Below, in pieces: positions 18,206 through 25,489 of a stretch of DNA of 64,000 nt (the first letter of the stretch is position 1; the number at the start of each line of letters is the position of its first letter). The stretch is from Pseudoalteromonas sp049257235. GTDB taxonomy: Bacteria > Pseudomonadota > Gammaproteobacteria > Enterobacterales > Alteromonadaceae. The stretch covers positions 310,001 through 374,000 of the forward strand of contig NZ_JBMMUF010000002.1 in NCBI RefSeq assembly GCF_049257235.1, given 5' to 3'. The notes beneath the pieces were generated by a model. The model made no database searches. It was not told the DNA's origin and saw only the letters and a list, made by a program, of their open reading frames with translations. Position numbers and translations under genes: made by a program.

Positions 18206-18481
18206 GTGACGATGTTTGTGCACCTATTTAACAGTGTTAAGCAGTTGGTCTGGGATTGCTATTGCCAGGTTTGGGTTTTCATATCACATGAGGTGTTATG
18301 CGCCAAAAAGCCAGACGTTAAAGAGCAATCCCAAACTATAACGCTAAAAAGTGATAGCGCGGTGCGCATTAGCGATACCCGGGCTCGCGTGTCGATAGAC
18401 ATCACTGCGTGTTCGGGCTTTGTTGATATACACCAGTTAAATGAAATAGCAAAGCGGCAGAAAAACAATAAGGACGAGTGA
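18206..18481 (+). CDS. Small protein between two DUF2589 genes, C-terminal DUF2589-like strand
   Basis: A 91-residue protein, not recognised as a family. Residues 1-30 are hydrophobic and aromatic (FVHLFNSVKQLVWDCYCQVW), perhaps an amphipathic or membrane-associating helix. The second half reads ISDTRARVSIDITACSGFVD and then IHQLNEIAKRQ; this repeats the spacing of DTRAKYSIHTAIKRQGPPEA in the preceding DUF2589 protein, so it may be a reduced relative of that domain's end. GTG at 18206 has AAGG 7 bp before it; ATG at 18212 is the alternative. Its stop overlaps the next start (TGATG), which argues for real translation and coupling. Confidence 0.62.
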   Translation: MTMFVHLFNSVKQLVWDCYCQVWVFISHEVLCAKKPDVKEQSQTITLKSDSAVRISDTRARVSIDITACSGFVDIHQLNEIAKRQKNNKDE

Positions 18482-19110
18482 TGTTTGGCAAAGAGAAAAT
18501 GAATTCGCAAATGCTCACCGATATCACCAGAGGTATTCATCATGCAGTGAATACAACGGGGCAAATGATTTCGCAGCAGTACGTGATGCAACTACAGCAA
18601 TTCTTCGATACACAAGAAGATGGCTCACTCGCTGCGAAAATGGTGAAAGTTCAAGTTGATGATCAACATGACATGTATGTGCCGCTCATTGCTTTAGTGC
18701 AACCACAGGGGATAGCCCTAGATAAAATGCGCTTTGAGTTGTCGGTGCAAATAACCGAGAGCGAATTAAAACGTGCAACTCATGAGGTTGATGGTTTTAA
18801 TGCTGAGCGGGTTGCCTTTAGAGTTAATTTATCTCCAAAAACGGGGGAATCTCCAAGGCGAAGAACAGACATCGTTGATGTTGAAATGGAGTTTACACGG
18901 TGTGACGCGCCCGAGGGCATGCATCGTCTTATAGAGCAGTATGCAAATATGATACAGCCATTTAAAAATGGCGCTACAGCGCCCGAGCCCAATGATGAAC
19001 CGCAAGGTGAAGGACCATTAAAATCTGCGCATACTTCAGCGCGTAAAGTGAATATTGTAAGCTTCAACACCCGCGCTACAGGTGAGTTAGATAAAGATAA
19101 CGACGAGTAG
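18481..19110 (+). CDS. Second, divergent DUF2589-like protein
   Basis: A 209-residue protein with the same architecture as the gene at 17546: N-terminal helices (ITRGIHHAVNTTGQMISQQY), the block YVPLIALVQPQGIALDKMRF followed by ELSVQITESE, which lines up with RVPLLAALTHPNICIEEGTI and DFELEITQSE, and a closing helix APEGMHRLIEQYANMI that matches PPEALMRVIDFL. The tail (from about 160) is polar. ATG 18481 overlaps the preceding stop; AGGA at 18471 fits. Probably forms a hetero-complex with the other two products; this is inference. No signal peptide. Confidence 0.72.
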   Translation: MFGKEKMNSQMLTDITRGIHHAVNTTGQMISQQYVMQLQQFFDTQEDGSLAAKMVKVQVDDQHDMYVPLIALVQPQGIALDKMRFELSVQITESELKRATHEVDGFNAERVAFRVNLSPKTGESPRRRTDIVDVEMEFTRCDAPEGMHRLIEQYANMIQPFKNGATAPEPNDEPQGEGPLKSAHTSARKVNIVSFNTRATGELDKDNDE

Positions 19111-19188
19111 CAAGTATAGACAGTGGGATTTGCTGAGCTTTTATTCTAAACTCAGGGTGAACACATAATTAAAATAAGAAATCTCACA

Positions 19189-19689
19189 ATGAAATCATTA
19201 ACCCAACAGCTTGCCAACTATGCCCTGTACCATAGGGACAAACGCAATATTTATACGCACTTTGTCGGTATACCCATGATTGTGTTTGCAATCGTTATTC
19301 TGCTTAGCAAACCGGCATTGCTCGTGTTGGATGTCACCATTACACCCGCTACTGTCATTGCGTGTGTGACCTGCTTATATTATTTGCGCTTATCGCTGTC
19401 TATTGGGGTGGTTATGAGTGTTTTGTTCTCGCTTGCTGTAATTGGTGCAACACCATTTGCTGCAATGCAGACAACGCATTGGCTAGGTTGGGGGATAGGC
19501 TTATTTGTTGTTGGCTGGGTATTTCAATTTGTTGGCCATTTCTTTGAAGGTAAAAAGCCTGCATTTGTAGACGATCTTATAGGGCTTATCATCGGCCCAT
19601 TATTCGTTGTGGTAGAAGTGCTGTTTATGTTGGGGTTGTATAAAAGCTTAGAAAACGACATCGTAGAAATTGCAGGACCAACTCATTAG
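19189..19689 (+). CDS. Mpo1-like (DUF962) membrane protein
   Basis: A 166-residue protein of the DUF962/YGL010w family. Its signature residues are present: YALYHRDKRNIYTHFVGIP near the N-terminus (His and Asn conserved), and the C-terminal VGHFFEGKKPAFVDD. About four membrane segments lie at residues 28-45, 55-75, 80-95 and 125-150. Yeast Mpo1 is an Fe(II)-dependent dioxygenase that shortens 2-hydroxy fatty acids by one carbon, using conserved His. Whether bacterial homologues do the same is not certain. Single gene, 78 bp after the DUF2589 cluster. Confidence 0.82.
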   Translation: MKSLTQQLANYALYHRDKRNIYTHFVGIPMIVFAIVILLSKPALLVLDVTITPATVIACVTCLYYLRLSLSIGVVMSVLFSLAVIGATPFAAMQTTHWLGWGIGLFVVGWVFQFVGHFFEGKKPAFVDDLIGLIIGPLFVVVEVLFMLGLYKSLENDIVEIAGPTH

Positions 19690-19717
19690 GATAATCAAAG
19701 CTTTCAAGGACGCAGCA

Positions 19718-20050
19718 ATGAAAAGAATACTGGCCTATGCGTTGTGTATATTCGCACTTTCTGGTTGCGCCGACCCAATCCCGCTTGAGCGCCAAGATTA
19801 TGTCGGCTTGTGGCAAAGTGCACAAATGTATGTATACATCAGCAGCGATGGAACCGTGCAATACAAACGGGTGAAAGATGGGCTATCAACTACCATTGAT
19901 GCACCATTGCAAGAATTTAACGGTGATGACTTTATCGTTGGGCTGTTGTGGATGAACACGCGGTTTGTGGTGTCAGTACCGCCGCATCAAATAGACGGGC
20001 AATGGAAAATGACGGTCGATGGCGTGGAATTAACTAAAGTTGAAGAGTAA
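19718..20050 (+). CDS. Small predicted lipoprotein, unknown function
   Basis: A 110-residue protein. Start set at ATG 19718, preceded by AAGGA at 7 bp; the earlier in-frame ATG at 19670 lies inside the upstream gene. The N-terminus MKRILAYALCIFALSGC is a lipoprotein signal with lipobox LSGC (C17), so the mature protein is probably outer-membrane anchored. The rest (DYVGLWQSAQMYVYISSDGT) is beta-rich and resembles lipocalin-like stress or 'GLW' domain proteins, without a specific match. It ends against a large hairpin repeat shared with the convergent gene. Confidence 0.72.
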   Translation: MKRILAYALCIFALSGCADPIPLERQDYVGLWQSAQMYVYISSDGTVQYKRVKDGLSTTIDAPLQEFNGDDFIVGLLWMNTRFVVSVPPHQIDGQWKMTVDGVELTKVEE

Positions 20051-20125
20051 TGGGTTGCATGGCATGTTGACCTTTGAAGTATGCATTTTGTACAAATCAA
20101 AGATTAACACGCCCTAGGCAACCCA
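20051..20125. repeat. Compact R1 derivative, hairpin between convergent genes
   Basis: A 75-bp near-perfect hairpin. Outer arms are TGGGTTGC and GCAACCCA; inner arms are TGGCATGTTGACCTTTGA and TCAAAGATTAACACGCCC, the same ends as repeat R1. The loop sequence matches the first 40 bp of full R1, so this is R1 with the interior removed. It lies exactly between two convergent genes and could act as a bidirectional terminator. Confidence 0.7.
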
Positions 20126-20133
20126 CTTTAGTA

Positions 20134-21195
20134 TCAGCGTGTGTAACTCAAATGCTGATAGAAGCGCGTGTTCACATCTTGACGCTCTGGGTCTATGTGA
20201 AGGTCTTTGCACACAGCGTTAATAACGCCCTCAACATTATTCATGAACTTGCCAAAGCCCATGTCATGCTTATCGTTGTCACTGGCAACAATTATAAAAT
20301 CAATACTGTCTACCAACTGTGAGCCATCGTATATCACATAGCTTTGAATTTGCTGCAGTGATGGCAAGAAGCTTAGTTTTTCTAGCTCATCATTATGTGC
20401 GCTGGTATCAATGTCGCGATGGCGAATGAGTGGCGTTCGACCGTTGGCAATCATTGCTCGCATTTGTAGTTTCTTACCCGCACATGCGCTCAAGAAACTA
20501 TCTTCAATACGCGCATACAATTTAGCGTAGTCTGACTCGTTATTATCGAGTAAATGTGTTTTTACTTGGCGCGTGAGTGGCAGTGTGAAGCGCGCATAAG
20601 TGAGATCTTTATGATCATGAACATTGACACCTCTTGCTTGATAGCGCGATTCTAATGCGCGTAATTTATAGCCATAACTTTCTTTTAATCCCTTTGCGCG
20701 AGCGAATATGTCATAAGTGAGATGCTGGTGGTCTCGTATTTTAAAACTCACCGTGGTGGGTAATTGTTCACGCAAGGTATCAATTACTTTTATTACTTTG
20801 TTATGAAACTGTGCACTGTGCGCACGAATATCTTCACCCGTTGCAAGAAATAACAATCTGATTTTGTTTGCGCGAACATGTAAATCACCATGAATTGAGT
20901 GCGCTTCATGATAGCGAGGGTTATAGAAAAAAAATTGTTGTCGTTGCGTTTCTAGGCAGTATGACTCGTCGTGATACCGCACTATTGGGAGCTTGTCGTT
21001 CACTAATACATGCACATTATATAAACCAGACTCTTCGACGGATGCAAAAAGTTGGCGGGCGATGCGCTGGTGTGCGCTGGCATAGTCACTAAAACATCCG
21101 TAGAAATCATCGGATGGCCTAAATTCGGCCAAAATATACTGATTAGCACGTGCATTGGTCGGAATATACACACGGTGTTGATTTTGCAAAGCCAT
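20134..21195 (-). CDS. Uncharacterised protein, probable DUF3083 family
   Basis: A 353-residue soluble protein. The opening (QHRVYIPTNARANQYILAEF) and size recall DUF3083 proteins of Shewanella and Alteromonas; I assign this from memory and with moderate certainty. No signal peptide, membrane segment or known catalytic motif is visible. It is rich in His, Arg and Tyr. It is transcribed leftwards, opposite to its neighbours at 19.2-20.0 kb, and CBS gene 21277-21702 lies upstream on the same strand 81 bp away. GGAACAAGGATTA-type sequence gives a ribosome site before the ATG. Confidence 0.7.
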   Translation of the reverse strand: MALQNQHRVYIPTNARANQYILAEFRPSDDFYGCFSDYASAHQRIARQLFASVEESGLYNVHVLVNDKLPIVRYHDESYCLETQRQQFFFYNPRYHEAHSIHGDLHVRANKIRLLFLATGEDIRAHSAQFHNKVIKVIDTLREQLPTTVSFKIRDHQHLTYDIFARAKGLKESYGYKLRALESRYQARGVNVHDHKDLTYARFTLPLTRQVKTHLLDNNESDYAKLYARIEDSFLSACAGKKLQMRAMIANGRTPLIRHRDIDTSAHNDELEKLSFLPSLQQIQSYVIYDGSQLVDSIDFIIVASDNDKHDMGFGKFMNNVEGVINAVCKDLHIDPERQDVNTRFYQHLSYTR

Positions 21196-21276
21196 AATTA
21201 ATCCTTGTTCCTTGGTAAATTACGGCGGCAATTGTAGTGTGCTTCAATGTCACATTTGTTGCGCTAGATTAAAGTT

Positions 21277-21702
21277 TTATGACTTTTCTAATAACGCTAT
21301 GCTCAAACGGACAAAGTCTGATGATGTTAATATTCCCACTAAAGATGTGCCATCCATCACTGGCATACAGCCATGACGGTTAGTAACAAAAAACTTCGCA
21401 ATATCAACAAGCTGTTCATTTGGGTCTACTGACTCAAAGTCAGTGTCCATAATTTCACTAACATGGGTTTGTTGCTCTTTGGTCTCAAGCGCTGATGCGC
21501 CATAGACCGATATGATTTTCATTACTTGTGCAATCATCACCTTTTGCGTAAGCATTCCGACGAGCATATTCTTGCTATCAACAACGGGAATATGACGGAT
21601 GTTATGTTCACGCATAATCCCATGGGCTTGATGCAGAGTTGCGTCTGATTTAATCGTGATAAGTTCAGTAGTCATAATGTCAGCAGCGCGTGTAAAACTC
21701 AT
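21277..21702 (-). CDS. CBS-domain pair protein
   Basis: A 141-residue protein built of two CBS motifs: residues about 8-60 (ADIMTTELITIKSDATLHQA, then IRHIPVVDSKNMLVGMLT) and about 80-135 (VSEIMDTDFESVDPNEQL, then GCMPVMDGTSLVGILTSSDF). Stand-alone CBS pairs usually bind adenine nucleotides or similar ligands and sense energy state; the partner is not identifiable here. GGAGA lies before the start. A divergent VOC gene begins 180 bp upstream. Confidence 0.87.
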   Translation of the reverse strand: MSFTRAADIMTTELITIKSDATLHQAHGIMREHNIRHIPVVDSKNMLVGMLTQKVMIAQVMKIISVYGASALETKEQQTHVSEIMDTDFESVDPNEQLVDIAKFFVTNRHGCMPVMDGTSLVGILTSSDFVRLSIALLEKS

Positions 21703-21881
21703 ATCAAAACTCTCCGAAGATTTATTAGTAAACTAAGCTAACCTGTTAACAATAGGAGATAGTTGATCTTAATCAACCTTAGATTTTAATGCGTACTTTC
21801 TTATAACCGAGTTGTTTTCTGGGCGGACATGACGCCCTAGAGCGTTATTAAAATCAAAAAGTTACTAAAGGAGGGGGGAAA

Positions 21882-22274
21882 GTGCAATTACACGGAATCG
21901 ACCACATTGTGTTGCGCACAAAAAACACGCCAAGGTTGCTGCAATTTTATCAGTATGTTCTGGGCGCAGAACTTGAGCGCACTCTTGAAAATGAAGGCCT
22001 TTATCAGTTGCGTGCAGGTAACGCGTTAATTGATATTCTCAGCGTCTATGGCGATATAGATGAGGGGCAAGAACCCCATTATCCTAGTTCGCCACTGGCC
22101 CATGTGTGTTTAGCTATTCACGCCGCCAACGAACAAGCCGTGTCTCGCCATTTGCGTAGTCGAGGAATTACACAGCAACTCACATTTGCAACACGATATG
22201 GAGCCACTGGATTTGGTCGTTCTTTATACATCCAAGACCCAGATGGCAACAAGGTTGAATTAAAGCTAGTGTGA
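21882..22274 (+). CDS. VOC (glyoxalase/bleomycin-resistance fold) family protein
   Basis: A 130-residue single-domain VOC protein: GIDHIVLRTKNTPRLLQFYQ at the start and SLYIQDPDGNKVELK at the end, the two beta-alpha-beta-beta-beta units of the fold. Potential metal ligands are His7, an acidic residue in the centre and Glu near KVELK. Resembles glyoxalase-like YaeR-type proteins; substrate unknown. Starts at GTG behind a very strong AAGGAGG. It precedes glnS by 86 bp. Confidence 0.82.
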   Translation: MQLHGIDHIVLRTKNTPRLLQFYQYVLGAELERTLENEGLYQLRAGNALIDILSVYGDIDEGQEPHYPSSPLAHVCLAIHAANEQAVSRHLRSRGITQQLTFATRYGATGFGRSLYIQDPDGNKVELKLV

Positions 22275-22359
22275 CCCCACTAAAAGCTGTATGTTAACGG
22301 CAGATTTTGTCATAATGACGTAGTTTAGAGCTACGTAGAATTCAGAGGAAAGTATCCCA

Positions 22360-24027
22360 ATGGCGGAGATTGAAAATCGCCCAACGAACTTTATTCGTAA
22401 TATTATCGATGCAGATTTGGCGTCGGGTAAACACCAACAAACACACACCCGTTTTCCACCAGAGCCAAATGGCTTTCTGCATATCGGTCACGCAAAATCA
22501 ATTTGTTTGAACTTTGGTATCGCTCAAGATTACCAAGGCCAATGTAATCTTCGTTTTGACGATACTAACCCAGAAAAAGAAGACATCAATTACGTTAACT
22601 CAATTAAAGAAGACGTGCAGTGGTTAGGGTTTGAATGGAGTGGTGACATTCAGTACTCATCAAACTATTTCGACAAGCTTTACGAGTACGCGGTTGAACT
22701 TATCAACAAAGGCCTAGCATACGTATGTTTCTTGTCGCCAGATCAAGCACGTGAGTATCGCGGTACGCTTAAAGAGCCAGGTAAAAACAGTCCTTACCGT
22801 GACACACCAATCGAACAAAACCTCGCTTTGTTTGAAAAAATGAAGAACGGGGAGTTCAAAGAAGGTGAGTGTGTGTTGCGTGCCAAGATTGATATGGCCA
22901 GCTCCTTTATGGTGCTTCGCGATCCGATTATTTATCGTATTCGCTTTGCACATCACCACCAAACGGGTGATAAGTGGTGCATCTATCCGATGTATGATTT
23001 CACTCATTGTATCAGCGACGCGTTAGAGGGTATTACCCATTCATTATGTACGCTTGAATTCCAAGATAACCGCCGTTTATATGATTGGGTGTTAGATAAC
23101 ATCAGTATTGAATGTCATCCTCAGCAAATAGAGTTTTCTCGCTTGAATCTTGAATACACCATGATGAGTAAGCGTAAGCTTAATCAATTAGTGGTGGATG
23201 GTCATGTGGACGGGTGGGACGACCCTCGTATGCCAACTATTGCGGGGCTACGCCGCCGTGGTTATACCCCAGCGTCTATCCGTGAATTTTGTAAGCGCAT
23301 TGGCGTAACAAAACAAGACAACTTGGTAGAGATGGGTATGCTAGAGGCGTGTATCCGTGACGACTTGAATGATAATGCTGCACGTGCCATGGCCGTGCTT
23401 GACCCTGTTCGTATTGTTATTGAAAACTACCCAGAAGATCAGGTTGAAATGCTTGATGCACCAAATCATCCTAACAAGGAAGAAATGGGCTCTCGTCAAT
23501 TGCCATTTACTCGTGAAGTATTTATTGAGCAAGATGATTTCCGCGTTGAAGCGAACAAAAAGTTTAAGCGTTTAGTGCTTGGCAAAGAAGTGCGCTTGCG
23601 TAATGCATATGTCATTAAAGCTGAACGTATCGAAGAAGATGCAGATGGCAATATTACAACCATTTACTGTACGTATGACGCGGATACCTTGGGTAAAAAC
23701 CCAGCCGATGGTCGCAAGGTAAAAGGTGTTATTCACTGGGTAAGTGCGAGCCACTGTATTGATGCTGAAGTGCGTTTGTATGATCGTTTGTTTAATGTGC
23801 CAAATCCGGGCGCTGCAGATGATATCGCTGATGCATTAAATCCAGAGTCACTGCAAATCGTTGCGAATGCGAAATTAGAGCCAAGCCTTGCAGATGCAAA
23901 AGCGTTAGTGGGGTATCAGTTTGAGCGTACAGGGTATTTTTGTCGTGATGATCACTTCGAGCACCTTGTGTTTAATCAAACCGTGGGTCTGAGAGATTCA
24001 TGGGCGAAAATAGAGAATCAAGGCTAG
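22360..24027 (+). CDS. glnS: Glutaminyl-tRNA synthetase
   Basis: A 555-residue class I synthetase that attaches Gln to tRNA-Gln, same size as E. coli GlnS (554). FPPEPNGFLHIGHAKS contains the HIGH motif (41-44); MMSKRKLNQLV is the KMSKS counterpart. The catalytic domain is followed by the two beta-barrel anticodon-binding domains from about residue 340. AGAGGAAAG precedes the start. A clear terminator follows. Confidence 0.97.
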   Translation: MAEIENRPTNFIRNIIDADLASGKHQQTHTRFPPEPNGFLHIGHAKSICLNFGIAQDYQGQCNLRFDDTNPEKEDINYVNSIKEDVQWLGFEWSGDIQYSSNYFDKLYEYAVELINKGLAYVCFLSPDQAREYRGTLKEPGKNSPYRDTPIEQNLALFEKMKNGEFKEGECVLRAKIDMASSFMVLRDPIIYRIRFAHHHQTGDKWCIYPMYDFTHCISDALEGITHSLCTLEFQDNRRLYDWVLDNISIECHPQQIEFSRLNLEYTMMSKRKLNQLVVDGHVDGWDDPRMPTIAGLRRRGYTPASIREFCKRIGVTKQDNLVEMGMLEACIRDDLNDNAARAMAVLDPVRIVIENYPEDQVEMLDAPNHPNKEEMGSRQLPFTREVFIEQDDFRVEANKKFKRLVLGKEVRLRNAYVIKAERIEEDADGNITTIYCTYDADTLGKNPADGRKVKGVIHWVSASHCIDAEVRLYDRLFNVPNPGAADDIADALNPESLQIVANAKLEPSLADAKALVGYQFERTGYFCRDDHFEHLVFNQTVGLRDSWAKIENQG

Positions 24028-24045
24028 ATAGCTACTAAAGATTTT

Positions 24046-24073
24046 GAAAGAGCATCATTCGATGCTCTTTTTT
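24046..24073 (+). terminator. Terminator after glnS
   Basis: Stem AAAGAGCATC / GATGCTCTTT with an ATTC loop and a run of T on the downstream side, 20 bp after the glnS stop. Confidence 0.88.
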
Positions 24074-24113
24074 TATGCTATGTTATTGGTAAATAACAAC
24101 AAGGAGCAGGGAT

Positions 24114-24470
24114 ATGCATGAACATCACAACAAACTCAATTACGTTGAGTTATGTGCAAGGGACATCGAGGCAACCAAAGCATTTTTTACAGCGGTATTT
24201 GCATGGGACTTCACGGATTACGGGCCTGATTACACGTGTTTCACTGGGCAAGGCCTCGATGGTGGGTTCTATCGCAGTGAGCAAACGAGTGTATCTGCAA
24301 ACGGCGGAGCACTGTTAGTTTTATACAGCAGCGATATAGAAATCACACAGCGCGCCGTAGAGAAGCACGGTGGGGTGGTGAATAAAGCGGTGTTTTCATT
24401 TCCAGGTGGTCGCCGCTTTCATTTCATTGAGCCCAGCGGTAACGAATTTGCCGTGTGGACAGATAAATAG
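24114..24470 (+). CDS. VOC family protein, single domain
   Basis: A 118-residue VOC protein: LNYVELCARDIEATKAFFTA near the N-terminus, central GGALLVLYSSDIE and C-terminal RRFHFIEPSGNEFAVW. These are typical of the glyoxalase-like group that contains many antibiotic-resistance-like and lactoylglutathione lyase-like proteins; the substrate cannot be deduced. AAGGAGC lies about 7 bp before the ATG at 24114. It is 8 bp from the end of the convergent lipoprotein gene. Confidence 0.83.
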   Translation: MHEHHNKLNYVELCARDIEATKAFFTAVFAWDFTDYGPDYTCFTGQGLDGGFYRSEQTSVSANGGALLVLYSSDIEITQRAVEKHGGVVNKAVFSFPGGRRFHFIEPSGNEFAVWTDK

Positions 24471-24478
24471 CTCACACC

Positions 24479-25300
24479 TCATAATAATGCGCATTTAATA
24501 CGTGGGCCGTTATATTTCCATTGCATGACGGCGCTGTGCTCATCTTGAACCCACAGTGATTCATTGCGGCCCGTATATTTCTTGCCCACTTCACTTTGTA
24601 TTTGCTGCATGAGCCAAACATTCATACCATCACTGACTTTTACTCTGGGCACGGAAGTATCGTAATATTGCACCGTTATAGTTTGGCCAACACATTGATA
24701 GCTTTCTTGTTTATATGGTTTTAATAAATCGTATGTGAGGCGTAAGTTATCAATACGCTGCTGGTAGCTAGATTCTACACAGTGGTTGATGTTTTGCGCT
24801 TTCCAGCATTCATCACGACCTTTTGCCCAACCTCTTTGGGTTGCTTTGAGAGTAATGACTTCTTGATTGTTGATGACGGTCTTTAACGCAGCGTGGTAAA
24901 CAACGTCTAGTTGTTTGTCTAATTGAGCGAGCTGCTCATTATTGCAAATAGTCTTTTGTACTTGGTTAGATACCGCATTGCAGTGAAAGCTCGGCATCTT
25001 CGCTACTTTGTCATTCATATAAGCGCACCATTGCTTAGATAATAGCACTGGTTTATCTGTGTTTTGCGCCACTCCCACTCTGTGCTCAATACTTATGGCC
25101 CATTCAACACTCCCTATATCCGGACCATGACCTAGATTATCTTGGCTTGAAATGCGTTGTTCTAATTGCAGGTATGAATTCTGTGTGCACTGGCTATCAG
25201 CCAAAGAGTCTGGCAAATCAGGCTGCATCGATTCACTCTCAGGTATGGTTTGGCATGCCGCTATAGCGATGAGTAGGGTCGTTACAAAAACTCGTTTCAT
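24479..25300 (-). CDS. Lipoprotein with LprI/DUF1311 and MliC-type domains
   Basis: A 273-residue predicted lipoprotein (start at 25300): MKRVFVTTLLIAIAAC has a lipobox with C16. Residues 104-188 follow the LprI/DUF1311 pattern: FHCNAVSNQVQKTICNNEQL, then RGWAKGRDECW and CVESSYQQRIDNL, including the conserved Cys. Residues 200-273 match the MliC lysozyme inhibitor fold: QCVGQTITVQYYD, KKYTGRNESLWVQDEHSAVM and final C270. Lysozyme-inhibitor lipoproteins protect the peptidoglycan. The first 100 residues are a separate region with two Cys. No strong ribosome site was seen, and a longer start at 25402 is possible but would put the signal peptide inside the protein. Confidence 0.75.
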   Translation of the reverse strand: MKRVFVTTLLIAIAACQTIPESESMQPDLPDSLADSQCTQNSYLQLEQRISSQDNLGHGPDIGSVEWAISIEHRVGVAQNTDKPVLLSKQWCAYMNDKVAKMPSFHCNAVSNQVQKTICNNEQLAQLDKQLDVVYHAALKTVINNQEVITLKATQRGWAKGRDECWKAQNINHCVESSYQQRIDNLRLTYDLLKPYKQESYQCVGQTITVQYYDTSVPRVKVSDGMNVWLMQQIQSEVGKKYTGRNESLWVQDEHSAVMQWKYNGPRIKCALL

Positions 25301-25489
25301 TGTTGTAAGGAGTATAGGTCGATAACATTTTCGACAGTGTAACGATGCACAATTAACCTGATGTGAATTCATTATGCAGACATAAGTCTGATTTTTAATC
25401 ACTTATTCATTTTTGTATCATTTATGGCTAGCACCATGTTTTTGAATATGTTTTGATACAAATAGAAAAATAATAATAAAAGGTTGAGT

